From assembly GCF_040807025.1 (NCBI RefSeq), contig NC_090943.1:792356-856355 (forward strand): 64,000 bases of DNA. Reading direction: 5' to 3'. The notes under the pieces are model-generated. The model saw only the letters and a list, made by a program, of their open reading frames with translations. It made no database searches and was not told where the DNA came from. Shown here piece after piece: positions 24,101-35,600 of this stretch. A program made the position numbers and the translations under genes. The number at the start of each line of letters is the position of its first letter. Within the stretch, counting starts at the first letter, position 1. Origin of the DNA: Struthio camelus (Eukaryota > Chordata > Aves > Struthioniformes > Struthionidae).

Positions 24101-26659
24101 CGTCAGCAGAGCTGGGAGCAGGCTCTTGTACTCTTGTCAGAAAGAGCTGGGTCTTTCCTTGTCCCCGTGAATGAATTCCTCCGTGACAGCAGTTCGGATG
24201 TATCTCCTGCTTTTCCATATAGGTAGGTGTTGTTTCTGCTCAGGACTTCTCTGGTTGCAGTGAAGCACAGCTTAGAGGGTTACAGAGAAGACACTTCTTT
24301 CCCTGTTTACAAACTGCTGGCTGTAGGAATAAAAGGTTATAGAGCAACACTCTCTTGTCCCCTCCTCAGGCTACCCAGGCCCCAAACCTGACATATTGTA
24401 TCGGATGGAGCGTGGGGAAGAGCCATGGGTCTCTACCCCACAGAACCCAGTGATGTGGGATGGACCTGACAGCCCCTTTCCAGGTGAGCGGTAACAATCC
24501 AGATCCCTTCAACAGCACTCACTCTGATGAGAAGTCATGAAGTCCAGTGACTTCCTAAAGGGTGCACCAGGTTCTTGCCCCCCTTAGGAGGGACCAGACT
24601 ATCTCTGTGTTACGCACTTGCCCTCCTGTCCAAATCACCTTCCCCTCCTCACTGCCTGTGCTAATAGTGTCTCCTACTCTTTCCCCGTGGCCTGCATAGA
24701 GTGGTAGTAATGTTGAGGGGAAATGGAGGCAATCTCTCTCCCTGTGCAAAGGCTGCAGCTCAAGCAGGGCCATTGCAGATCTGCTTATGCTCCCGCTACC
24801 CATGGAGAATCCTCCCCCTAACTCAGCCATCTGTGGGCAGGGTCATAGCTTCCTCTTCTAGCCCCATGCTGTAGAACAGAAGGGCTTCCCCTATCTGGAA
24901 GATAACATCTGGCTGGTTTTCCTGCAGGAGTTGGTGGGGATATGTCCTGGCTGGTGGAGCATCCTTCAGGCTGGCGGCCTGGTGCTGACAGACGCTGTGT
25001 GCTGGAGGAGAGAATGGAGACTCCCCACCAAGGTGAATGCTGGTCTTCCGCCTTCCTCATGACCTGGGCTCAGGAGCAACAGGCTAGAGGTGGACTCCAG
25101 CCCTCACTGCTATCCCCAGCTTCCTGTGCTGTACCTGGCTCTCCAGGGCATTTATTGCGGGGCCTCTCCCACACCTGCTCAGGCAGCATCCCCACACCGC
25201 CAAGCAGGACTTGGCTCTCATGCCCATCCAGCAAGTACAGGGGCCGTGGAGCCCAGGTGTCCCTTAATGGGTGAGAGTGGCTGTTTCTAGGTGGAGGGAT
25301 TGCAGGCTGTCACCATCCCCCCCATTCCTTCCGCACATTCCCTCTCTTCCTGCTGCTTGCTGTCCCATCACAGTGGCCCTGCCAGGAAGAAGACAGACTT
25401 TTCCCAATTCTCTCTCAGCAGGTGGGCGGTGTATGCAGTGGCGTCTCCGTTCTAGAAGACTGCTGAACAAGTTCAAATGTGTCAGCAGTAGGAGTCAGTT
25501 GGAGGCAGCAACAGCCAACAGAGAAGTGGTGCCAACTGAAAGCCAGGACCAAGAAAGGACAGGATTCTGGCCTGGGAAGGAAGTAGAAGTAGCAGAAGAG
25601 CAAGAGGTTGAGCCAAACCAAAACCAAAGCACAGGACTTCGACTTCATCCAGTGATGGAAAGACAGAACAAAAATCCAGATTCCCAGGAACATGTGTGTG
25701 GTGACCCCCAAGGCAGTGTCCAGAAAAGATCATACACCTCTGAAGAAATGAGGCTTTACCTTGCAAACAAGAAACAGAAGATTGAGGATCTCAGTGAAAT
25801 TATTTTGAAAGACCACTGTTACTGTGCAAGGAATAGGACACAATTTTTGAGTAGCAGTCTATTCCCACATGTTCTGAGAGACCACGACTACTGCAGAAAT
25901 GGCAAGGACGTTGTTACAGCACTTAGAGACCATGAATATTGTCAGGTACAAAGGAGTAGTTGTCAGGCACAGGTTAGTGGCTCTCAGGACAGAGTTTATA
26001 AAGGTGCTGGTTCTGCTGATAAGTGTCATGCCATGATTCACAGGCTGGTAAAACGAAAATCACAGTTGCAAATGGGGCGACTAATCGGGAAAGCTAAGCG
26101 AATTTTGTGGCGTTACAAGCGTTTTGTCAGCAAAAGGTTACGTTTTCCTCCAGGCTCCTCAAGCACAGACTGTTTTTCTGAACTTGCTGGGTCAGCAGCT
26201 GTCTCTCCTGCTAGGGCAGAAGACAGCCCTATGGAGGGGACTTGTGGGGCACTTTGCCCTCCTGTGGAGCAGGAAACTGTTCCCCCACAGTCTCAGAATG
26301 AGGATAACCCCCAAGAGATCCCATTGGAAGTACTCCATGCCCCAGCGGTGTCATTTGAATCTACAGCTGCGCTCCCACCCTCAAATGCACTCACAGAGGT
26401 GAAGGAGGAAGTAGTGCAACCCATGGCTTATGTGGAACGTGTGCAGCAGTGGGCATGCCCGATCCAGAGACTTGAGGCTAAGCAAAATGTCGAAAGACGC
26501 AGATTTGTTAATTCAGAATTTGTATCACTACATGATGCTTATGAAATGGTCATGCGGACTGTAGATCACATGTTAGACCGTGTATGCCAGACATTTGAAC
26601 TTGGTGGCTATGCTCAGTGTAAGGAGGTCTGGCCCATAGTTATTCAGATAGACAGTTGA
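21138..26659 (+). CDS. KRAB protein without zinc fingers, with three D-H-x-Y-C motifs
   Basis: Five-exon model: 21138-21155 (MSGRAQ), 23155-23281 (KRAB-A, exactly 127 bp), 24370-24483, 24928-25032 and 25422-26659. All junctions are GT/AG, phases agree throughout, and the frame totals 533 aa. KRAB-A spans residues 8-48 ([15 protein letters not shown]...); the next exon opens [20 protein letters not shown], the usual linker after KRAB. The 412-residue final exon has no C2H2 finger. It carries an acidic segment, then LKDHCYC, LRDHDYC and LRDHEYC at residues 250-256, 273-279 and 289-295, a strongly basic stretch ([18 protein letters not shown]) that could serve in nuclear import or nucleic-acid binding, a Pro/Ser/Glu-rich region, and a compact C-terminus. 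I recognise no family for this tail. The KRAB core ends VMVANY rather than the VMLENY-like form of TRIM28-binding KRABs. Role inferred: nuclear transcription regulator. Confidence 0.85.
21310..22110. repeat. Minisatellite of about 44 bp in intron 1
   Basis: About 18 diverged tandem copies of a unit containing TGCCTCTCTGTGGTATTGCC followed by CCCTGAACC. A clean 44-bp spacing is visible between 21670 and 21760; elsewhere units vary by a few bases. It begins 150 bp after the first coding exon. It leaves open frames on both strands that are not genes. Confidence 0.9.
23400..23578 (+). mobile_element. CR1 LINE, 3'-end fragment
   Basis: A heavily 5'-truncated CR1 copy in intron 2 of the KRAB gene. 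It contains the terminal landmarks CCCTGGCACAGGTTGCCCAG, GAGTCTCCTTCCCTGGA and CTCCAGAGGTCCCTTCCAAC. Only about 180 bp of the element's end remains, and the terminal ATTCTRTG repeats are not seen. Confidence 0.9.
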
Positions 26660-26666
26660 TGACCAG

Positions 26667-26690
26667 AAATAAATAAATAAATAAATAAAA
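26667..26690 (+). terminator. Poly(A) signal cluster in an (AAAT)n run
   Basis: About ten bases after the stop codon, GAAATAAATAAATAAATAAA provides several overlapping AATAAA hexamers. If used, the KRAB/DHxYC gene would have a very short 3' UTR. It is also a simple tetranucleotide repeat, so its role as a signal is an inference. Confidence 0.55.
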
Positions 26691-27374
26691 GACAGCTGCT
26701 CCTAATATACCATCAGAGTGAACAGTTAAGAAGTTTTGCAACAGGGAAAAAGGCCTAAGGAGACTTAACAAAAGAAACTGTGAAACGCACACTAAAGGGA
26801 ATTAGTGCATAAAGGGGGACAGAACTTAATTCCACAGTGTCTGCTGGGGGAAATGCGATTGTATGGGACTTATCAGATGCTTAGGAAAAGAGGTGAAAAG
26901 CAGGGAGAGGGAAGGGGCCATGTGGATAAAAGAGGAAAAATTATGTGGAAAATGGAGAGAAGAGGGAATAAAGGGCAGCTGTACGTAAGCAGTCTGCTAG
27001 TCAGTACATTTTTCAGGCCAAGCTGTTCCTGAGCACTGTCGTTGTTTCTGTCCTCCCATTAAGCTGTATTGCCATCTATTTTCTGCATGGGCATGCTCTC
27101 TAGCAAACAAGGAGTGGCTGCTTATTTTGGTATGCCCAGGCAGAGAAGAATCCTGGGTTCTCCAGGGCACTCTATGCAGCTACCCTTAATGCCTAGCTGT
27201 ACCTTGATGCAGTCAGCATGCACAGCTCTCTATATTTTCCCACTATTTATTTAAGCAGTATGAATGCAGAGAAGTTTTTAGAATGGGTCAATAATCTCCT
27301 ATAATATTAAAGGGAATTTTTGTTTGATTTGGTTTGGTTTTTTATCAGGCTTTCCACCTATTGCTGTGGTAAAG

Positions 27375-28090
27375 CTGTTAGGGGCTTATCATGAACCCTA
27401 CAGCGTTCACTTGCTAAAAGTATCGACAAAAAGCAGCGCTATTTAGTAGAACTGTATTGCAGGGACAATGTTAAGGCTGCAGGCAGACGACTGGGTTACT
27501 GACTGAGTAGCCCTGGCCTGAGGTTAAGCTACCTAAACAGAACATGAGAAACTACAGCAAAATGACATGGGAAATTGCTGGATGTGCAAGATGCCAATTA
27601 GTGACGGTACAGAAGTTACAGAACATGCTGTAAAGGACAGTTGGATTTCAAAGGTGGTTCAGGGGGAGGAATGTGGAAAATTGCTGGACTTCGCAGGTGG
27701 CTGAAAGGACGACCTTTTGGAGAGGAGTCTTGCATGAGCGGTAGTACCTAGGGACGCATAGCACTAACTGCATACAAGGTTGAGATTACCTAGGTAACAG
27801 GTATCCAAAATGCCAAATTTGGGTATGAAGGTAGCAAAACTGGGACCAACAGAGAAAAAGGAAGGGCGGGCTATTTGTTTGGGAGGGCACGAGGATGATA
27901 AAGGGGAAGAATCCAGAACGGGAAAAGGGCATGATAAGAGGGGGAAAGGGCAGAAAAGTATATGATCAGGACTGTTTGGGAGTCCCTGTCAGGCAGCCCA
28001 TTGCCTGAGGAATGCAGCTAGGAGCAGGTCAATAAACCTGCTGTTTCCACTGTACTCACGTCGGGCCTTTTTCTGTCATCAGAAGGGGCC
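27375..28090 (+). mobile_element. Possible solitary LTR-like remnant
   Basis: About 700 bp begins TGTTAGGGG, carries a TATA-like TATATG near 27960, a CAATAAA near 28029 and a short pyrimidine-rich tail, the usual order within an LTR. No matching target-site duplication, primer-binding site or internal coding region could be recognised, so the family and limits are unknown. If it is an LTR it is an old, isolated fossil. Confidence 0.3.
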
Positions 28091-28094
28091 TGAC

Positions 28095-29150
28095 ATGTCT
28101 TCCCTGGTGTTGGTGACAGAAGCTTGGGAATTATTCCTAACATAGATAAGGAATGCCTGGAGATGTCACCTAGCAACACGGTCTCTTCCCAGCCCTCCTT
28201 TAACAGACAACCTCTATTTTGCTGGTAGTCTCAAAGCACTTACAGCAGTGAGAGGTCTAACGGATGCACAGCTGCCAAGCAGGGCAAAAGAGATGCCTGA
28301 CAAGCTGGGGCGGTCTGTGCACAGGAAGGTCATGCCGTGAGCTATCCTCTTGTTTGAGGATCAAAAGGAAGACCTCTTTCCTTTTACAAGGCAAACGTTA
28401 CTAGCTCAAGAAACTAGTGTAAAGTTAGTCAGAAGTTGTACAATCGTGTCCATGGATGTAAAGACTATTAGCAGCTCTGCTGGCCAGGGGACCGTGCAGA
28501 GAACGGGTATGAGAGTCCACTGTCCTAACTGCAGGCTGCTGTGCCAATCTGGGGAACGTTCAGAGTGACACAAAGCCCTGGCTTTTAAGAAGCAAATTGA
28601 TTGCCTAAGAAAAGCTTTGGCACTCTCGGACAATATGGAAAAGGCTCACAAATGTCAAGGCTGGAAGCGTGGTTTGTGCCATGCACAGCTCCTGCACGTG
28701 AACGAGCGCTAGTGTTTCATGCCCGTGGTCAAAAACTTTGAAATGGGGAAAGGCTATATAATTAATGGTCTGGAATGGATGAAGAAAACTGAGACCCATG
28801 TCCCAAATTAAGTTTTGCCCGGGAGTGAGCAGCAGAACTGTGGGATGAAGAAGGAGCGGAAAGGAGAGCCGAAGGAGACGGGGAGTTTAAAGGCAACAGT
28901 TGCATCACGGACTTTATTCGGCTCTCTATACACAGATGCTGCCGGAGCCACGCTTGCACAGTGCCCAAGGGTGCGACGGCTCCTTCGGTGTCTGCCAGCT
29001 TCTGAGAGAAGAAAGGGACGTGCGGTTAATAACCTGGGGGATTATGCTGCTGTGTTTAGAAGTCCCCAGCTGGAGTACGTGTTTCATGGGCTCCTCCCCT
29101 TTTTTAACGTATAAAACTAAGCGACCTTCCTCGGGCAGCAGTACTGAGAT
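28095..29150. other. Stretch without a recognised gene
   Basis: A few short frames (for example 28350-28568 plus) show no known domain and no convincing splice context. They may be remnants of an element belonging with the LTR-like sequence just upstream, but nothing identifies it. Confidence 0.35.
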
Positions 29151-29159
29151 GATGTTTTC

Positions 29160-29660
29160 CCCGTTTTTTCAAAACGGCCTGCCCGGGGCGGGGGGGCAAA
29201 ATGGCGGCGGGGCCGGGGACAGCCAATGGCGCGGCCGGCCGGCGTCACGTGGCTGCGGGCGGTGTAAAATGGCGCCAGCTCCGCGACGGGGCTGCGCGGG
29301 CGCAGCCGCACTTCCTGGTCACGAGGTCGCCGACGTCCTTCCGCCGTGGCCGGGAGGCGGGGCTATCGCCGGAAGCGCGCCGCCGGTCAACTTCCGGCGC
29401 GGTTCCCCGGGCAACGCGGGCCACTTCCGGCGGGGAGGGCGGGGCCGCCGGCAGCGGCGCCATGGCGGCGGCGGGGAGCTGGCTGCCCGTGGGACGGCAG
29501 GGCGGCCCGAGCCGAGCGGAGCGGAGCAGGCCCGCCCGCCGCTGCCCCGTGTCGCTGGCTCCGCAGGGCTGGTCCCGCCCCGCCCTTCGCGGCGGCCGCC
29601 AGCAGAAGGCCGGCCTGGGTCGCGTTAGCCCTCCGAGCCCCCCTCGGGGGTCCCTCGCCT
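29160..29660. promoter_or_regulatory. Orphan CpG island with ETS and YY1-like sites
   Basis: A strong CpG island holds CCGGAAG (29369), CTTCCGG (29391 and 29424), a YY1-like AAAATGGCGGC at about 29198, a CCAAT box (29220-29225, CAGCCAATGG) and a second AAAATGGCG at about 29266. An ATG in good context occurs at 29462 (MAAAGSWLPVGRQ...), but no consensus splice donor follows in its frame. It may be the promoter and 5' UTR of the secreted-protein gene 3 kb downstream, or of a gene whose further exons I cannot recognise. Confidence 0.65.
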
Positions 29661-29699
29661 TCCCGCTGGCGCCAGCCCTGTGCTCAGCTCCCCAGGGAT

Positions 29700-32655
29700 T
29701 TGTAGGAGGCTCCCTGAACTGACAGGCGTTTCCCCAGCCAGGCCTTCCCCTTGCCTTTAGCAACCACGGCACGCGCCAGCTCTCGGCTCGGAGCGTAGCC
29801 GGGGAGATGCGCCCCGCTCTGTGCAAGCCCGGAGCGGTGCAGTGGCTTCCAGGCAGGAGACAACGGGAGTTACCGCATAATTTGCGACCTGTCCCTTTAG
29901 CGTTACTTTTTGAGTGTCGGGCCTCTTTCCTTCTGCCTTCCCGAATCAGAACAGGATTTTGCTCAAAGAGGCTGGAGAGTGTTCGTGAACAAGGCCGTTT
30001 GGGGGGGTTGGAAATGCCGCGGGAGGCTTTACTCTCTGCTCTGTTGTCGTTGGCCTTCATGGAGTCGTGGTGCGTGCACACCTGCAGACAGCTGGCACAT
30101 CTGGCCAATGCTTGGCCTGGGCGGGAGAAATGGGTCTGTTTCATGTGTCTGCCTTTCCTGGCAGCTGTACCCCCTCCCCACACCACCCCAGCTGGGAACT
30201 GGGAGGGTTTTATACTTATTTTTCATTTAATGCTTCTGACTTTTCTGTCTCAGGAAATTTCATGGTGGAAAAATGTTCCAGCATCAAGTCTGCTCTGTGC
30301 CAGCTGCTTTCCAAGAGTAGGGAGCTGAACTGATGAATGCTTTTAATGCAGTTTTCCGCTACTGCTAATATAAAATAACTTATGACCCATTCCCCAGACC
30401 AGGTGTTGGACTCTCGAACTGTGTGTGTGCCATAGTTGGGCCGTAGCCTGAAGCTCCGGGAGTCCAGAGAGGCCCTGCCAGAAGGAGATGTCCAGCTGGT
30501 GAGCTGCCAGCAGCACTCCGCCACTGCCAGTGTCCCCGGCCTTGCGAGTGCGAGCCCGAGACGCTGCCGTGGGTGAAGACGCAGCAGCGCTGACGAGAGC
30601 CATCTCGCAGCAGGCGTGAGCTTTCCTTGGCGAGCTCAGGCTCAGCGCTGCGCTGTCTGCACAGGAGTTCCCCTCTCTGCCTGTAGCGGGTAAACAGCGG
30701 AAAATAGGCAAGGAGACGGGAACATGCTGACTGATGAATCGTTCCAGCTGCCAAAACACTTGGTGTGCAGAGCCCATGAGGAACAGCAGGGTGCGACCCT
30801 CAGACTTGCGCCGCATAGGTGTCAATCTGGACTTGGGTGCTCCTGAAGAGTTATTGCTTCTCTTGTTATCTGGACACCTACAGAGTTATTGCTTCCTTTG
30901 CTGTCTGATAGCGCCTGTGCAGTCCCCCATACTGTAGCCTATTAGTTCACCTGAAATTCACACTCCTCCGAACCTCGCTGTGGTCCGGGACAGCCCGGCC
31001 GCTTCCCCGCAAGGTTCCTGGGTTGCCCTTGCAGTTCAGGGATTTGAAGGTAGTCGGCATCTAATAACCTTGCTCCAGAGTGGTGTCTTCTACCCCTGCG
31101 TAGTCCAAGTATCAGCCAGCGCCGTTAACACTGCCCATAAGGTTGCATTGGGTTTGGGTAGTGCCATGGGGACGGACGGGCCAGCCCACACACTTGCTCT
31201 GCAGGCACCCTCCTCCCCAAACCCAGCTCTCAGTAGTGCCCTGACTGCTTTGCGGGGCCATGCTCCCCCATTTCCATGGGCACGGTGTCTTCTGGCCCCA
31301 TCTTTCCCTCCCGGTCGGTATAGCACCTAGACGAGTCCAGCTTGCAGCTACTTCCCAGTCCCTCGGAGTGAAGGCGCATTTCCCTGATGCTGGAAGCAGG
31401 GGCTCCCGCTGCTTGTTTCGTGGGCAGTGTGCCCAGAGTCCGTCCCCAGTGTCCACAGTCAACCGTGCAAGCACGCCCTGTCCGTGCTGGATATACACTA
31501 ACCACACTGCCAACACTCGTTACTGTGAGCTATTTCTTTATCTTCTGAAATGGTCTCACGCTTTGTAAGTGCAGGCAGTTCCTGCTGCCCCCTTCCCTGG
31601 TAGCCGTGTGCTCACTGCACAGGGGCTCCATTGAGCTTACATCTTTTTCTCCTCCCTTTTAAAAGTATTGCTTGCATCAGGATTGGAAGTTGAGCTCACG
31701 ACCTGTTATTGCCTTTCCATCCTGCTCAGGAGAAGCAGCAACCGGAGCAGAGCTGGGGAGAGACAGCAGCTTCTGGGAAACTTGCAGGGAGAAGTGATGT
31801 ACCTTAATAGAAGGGGGGAAAAAAAATTGAGATGTGAAAGATTGTACGTGGAGAGGCAGTCTTCCGAATGCCAAGGCAAGGAGATGCCACGAGTGACGAC
31901 GGACCAGAAGATCCCAGGTGAGGGGTGCAGCAATGCCAGGGTGCCTGTACATTACTCCAGGAAGCCTCCCAAGGCCTCTGCAGCATGGGAAAGGTCCAGG
32001 CGGAGAACTCGTGGGTGCCATCAGGCAGCGCCTGTGCTGAGGAGAAGCTGGAAAAATGTCAGCCTGAAGTCATTGCTCCCAAGAGCAGGCAACATGCCCT
32101 GAATCCAGCCTCCCTGGCCTGATGCCGCTGCTGTGGCTTCACGCCTGGATGAGTACCAAGCAAAGGGCAGTTTGGAAAGCAGACTCGCCCTGGCCTTGCT
32201 GCTGTACAGGCCTTTACAGACCCCTGACTGGGGGTGGGGGAGCGGTCGCCTGATGCTCAGGGCTGCAAACGTGGGATGAAGATATGGGAAAGTGCCAGCA
32301 AGCCCTGGGAGAGGAGGAGCCCTGAGACAGCACTTTTGGGGAGATGTTTCCTTCCAACAGATCCAAACTGAACCTTTGCAATAGTGGAGGGGGATCTACC
32401 CCATCCCCACCTCTCCCAGAGCTTGTCCTGCAGGGAAAGGCCGTGTCCACACTGGCACATTCCCCCCCCGGCCCCACGTGCTGCAGCACTCCCGTATCGA
32501 CCGGCAATGAACAGCCTGACACCGAACTGGGCACTCGGAGCAGGCCTCTGACCGCTGACATCACACGGCCAAGGTCCAGGCGGCGAGCACCACAGCAGCA
32601 GCCGAGCCCCCACCAGCACCTCCTGACGCCCGTGCTCCCCACGCCACAGCCGGCA
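29700..32655. other. Stretch between CpG island and secreted-protein gene
   Basis: No coding exon is recognised. Several open frames of 60-170 aa exist on both strands (for example 29807-30328 plus, 31668-32102 plus), but they show no domains and mostly reflect GC content. Untranslated exons of the downstream gene could lie here; for instance a good acceptor (TTTTCTGTCTCAG) occurs near 30254. Confidence 0.4.
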
Positions 32656-32660
32656 GCGCC

Positions 32661-35600
32661 ATGAGGCTGGGGCTGCTCTGCACCTTCGCTGCAGCCTTCA
32701 TGGCCATGGCCAGAGCTAACCACGGGGATTTGAAGAAGGCGAAAACCGAAACCCGGGAGAAGGAGGTGCGTTGTGGTTATTTCTGGGGAATAACAGACAG
32801 GCCCAGACAGGAGGGGAGGGAGATTGGAGGGAAAGTGCCCTGAAAAGGGGCACAGCTGCCCCACCTGGGTGGCTCCAGTTGCGGGAAGCAGAGCTCGGCT
32901 TCCTGCTCACCCGGGATGGGACATGCCCAGCTCCACGGCTGCCTGCTGGGTCAGTCAACGGCTGGGTCAGACAACGGCCGCAACACAGGCCTCTGGGTAC
33001 CCCGTCTCTGCGTGCTGGACGCTTTCTCAGCCTGGAGGATTTCTGTTCCCCAGGAGCAGATTTGGCCGCCCGGTGCAGCGTCCTCGTGGGGCTGATGCTA
33101 GGAGGGCTCTGCCATTGCCGACTCGGTGCGGCGGGCACAGTCCCTGCCCCAGCGGGACGCGTGCTGCTCGGCCATCAGCACCCCACGCAGTTTGGTGATC
33201 AGCCCTTCAGAGCCCCCAGAAATGTCCAGGTTAAAGCCCACGAGAGCAGCTCTGTTGGGGAAGAGCAGGCGACGTCCCCTGTGGTCCCATGCTCCTTCTC
33301 CCTTGCGTGGCTCCGAGTGAGGGTGGCCTGAGGACGGGCTTGGAGCAAGAAGCACTGCCAAGGTCCAGCCAAGCCCTTCACTCCCGACCGTCCGATGCCA
33401 CAGGAGCACATAGTCCCACCCAGCCATCGGCTTTCTGGGACGCCCCGATGTGTTTGCTCTGTGACAGCCCCTTTCGCAGCGGCAGGGCTTGCACAACCGG
33501 CAAACATTTCGTCAGGGCAGGGCTCAGCAGGGGGAGGAGGGATGCAAGCACCAGGTCCGGCGAGTCTTTCCCCACTGCCGGCCGTGCCACGCACGTCTCA
33601 GGCTGAGCACGGTTCGTTTGCTGCTGCTGCACCTCGGCACTGCCCTTCAGCATTCCCTGTCCTGGATGCGGCCGGGCAAGGATGGTGTGGACTGCGAAGT
33701 GATGTGGGAGCCTGGCACAGCTTCCTGGCAGTCGTATTCCTGCCACCTCCAGTGTTTCCAGGCCAGTGCATCCCTGAGGACTTTGCAAACAACCTGCTCT
33801 TCCAACCCTGCATTCCCGCAGAGAGCTGCCAGCATCGCCAGGTTGTCAGCTTCTGTCACCGCATGGCCAGCAGGACACAAGCTGTCCTGGCACGGGTCAG
33901 GGAGACGTGGGGAGTTTGGAGCACAAGTTGTACCAGAATGGGGTGACGGCTTTACTAAGGGAAAGCACCAATGAGGATGGTGGCTCCGAACTGCCTCTGT
34001 GCACAGTCACAGGGTCTGGACTTCAGGCAGGAAGAGCCATAGGGAAAGTGCAACACATGGAGCCATGCTGAGAGTTGGCAAATCATCCGGAGGCATAGTG
34101 TCCAGGAGCAACCTACCGCTGAGCACGGAGACAAAACCAGAGAAGAAAAGGTCCTACAGAATGGCAGCTCCTTCTTCTTACCCCAAGGAAGTGTATCAAG
34201 AAATGTGAGGAGCTCAGCAACGAGCTGGTGTTCCTCTGCAGTGAAAATGCCACAGGGATGGGAGTAAGGTGACAGAGGCAGGAGCCAGGGCCAGAGCAAC
34301 ATAACTGAACTAGCCGCGTGTCTCTCTTGGTCATGCAAGAGCCGGGGGAAAGGGGCACGCACCGATGGAGAGCAGTGGCAAGGCCAGGAATGGGAAATGA
34401 GGGTGAGCACAGGTCATATTCAAAAAAACAGCACAAAACACATCCTGCAAATGAAGTCGCTAGTAGCAGAGCACCAGGGGAGAAGCTGGGGAAAGGACTG
34501 GGCACCCCTGGGCATCAGCTGGTGGGATGAATCCTGCACCGGTCCCAGGGATTAGGGTAAATGGGACCTTGGAGGCCATTCCCACCTTGGGCTCCTGCTC
34601 CTGCAGGCACTCCCTGCCTGGACCTTCCTGCCCGAGTTGGTGCTGCTCACCCTGGCCTCCTCTTGAGAGCTTGGTGCATTTACTCAGGAGGCAAAACGAC
34701 CCCACGCAGACCAGGCTTTGGTAACGAGGGTGACTCCAGCTAACCAGGTCTTCATCTCCTCAGGTGGGGACGAGCGGCATGGGCAAGCGCCGGCCCTACA
34801 GACCATGCTCTGGGTGCTTCTCCGTCCTGAGCGAGGTGAGCAGGGAGCAAGCAGTGCCCAAGGGGAGCCCCAGGGAAAGTCGCCACATGGGCTGGAGAAA
34901 ATAGGTCAGAGGAGGAGGAGGCTTTGTGCTGCCACCCCAGAGGTATCAGGTAGCCCCACAGACGCACACAAAGGCAGCACCGCGAAGAGGGCAGTTCCTC
35001 TGCTCAGGATCTCTGGTGGGACAGAGATCACTCGGCTCCTCGGCAGCAGTGAGAGCCCAACGGGGCCGTCCCTATCCGTGGGAACGTGCCAGCGTGGACC
35101 TGACCCAGGGTGTGTTCACAAGCCTCCTCTCATGCCCCGTTAGCCTTTGCCTTTTGCTGACAGTCCTTCCTCCCAGGCCAAGCCAGCGCTGGCATCTTCT
35201 GCATCTCATTTCACGCTCCGTCGACTTTGCCTCAGGGCAAGCTTAGCGTTGTTGCGCTTGGCCCACTGCTCGTTTTCCCCAACACCCTGTGGGTCCATGG
35301 TAAAGGACACCCGTCAGCACTCCCAGGCATGTCCAGCCCTGCAGCAGAGGCAGGATGGCCTCTGCACCTCTCTCTCTTTCTGCAGGAGTCAAATCCTTTG
35401 TCCCGAAGCACGAGAGAAGTTGAGGAAGTTCAGCAAAGCGTATGGGTATGTACGCAGAAACCAGAAAAAGCAGAGGGTGAAATGTGCCTCTGCCAGCGTG
35501 CAGCCTCTCTAGGACTGCTGTAAGGCAGAAGGCTCTGTGCCAGCCCCTCATCCCTTGATAACTGCACTGAGGTGCACTCCAAATTTTGCCTACAGCCTCC

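Noticed and set aside
29245-30186. 313-aa minus frame over the CpG island
   Set aside because: GC-driven open frame across promoter sequence, with no splice sites or domain.
33098-33974. Several 100-190 aa frames on both strands in intron 1 of the secreted-protein gene
   Set aside because: Overlapping, low-information frames with no domain and no splice support.
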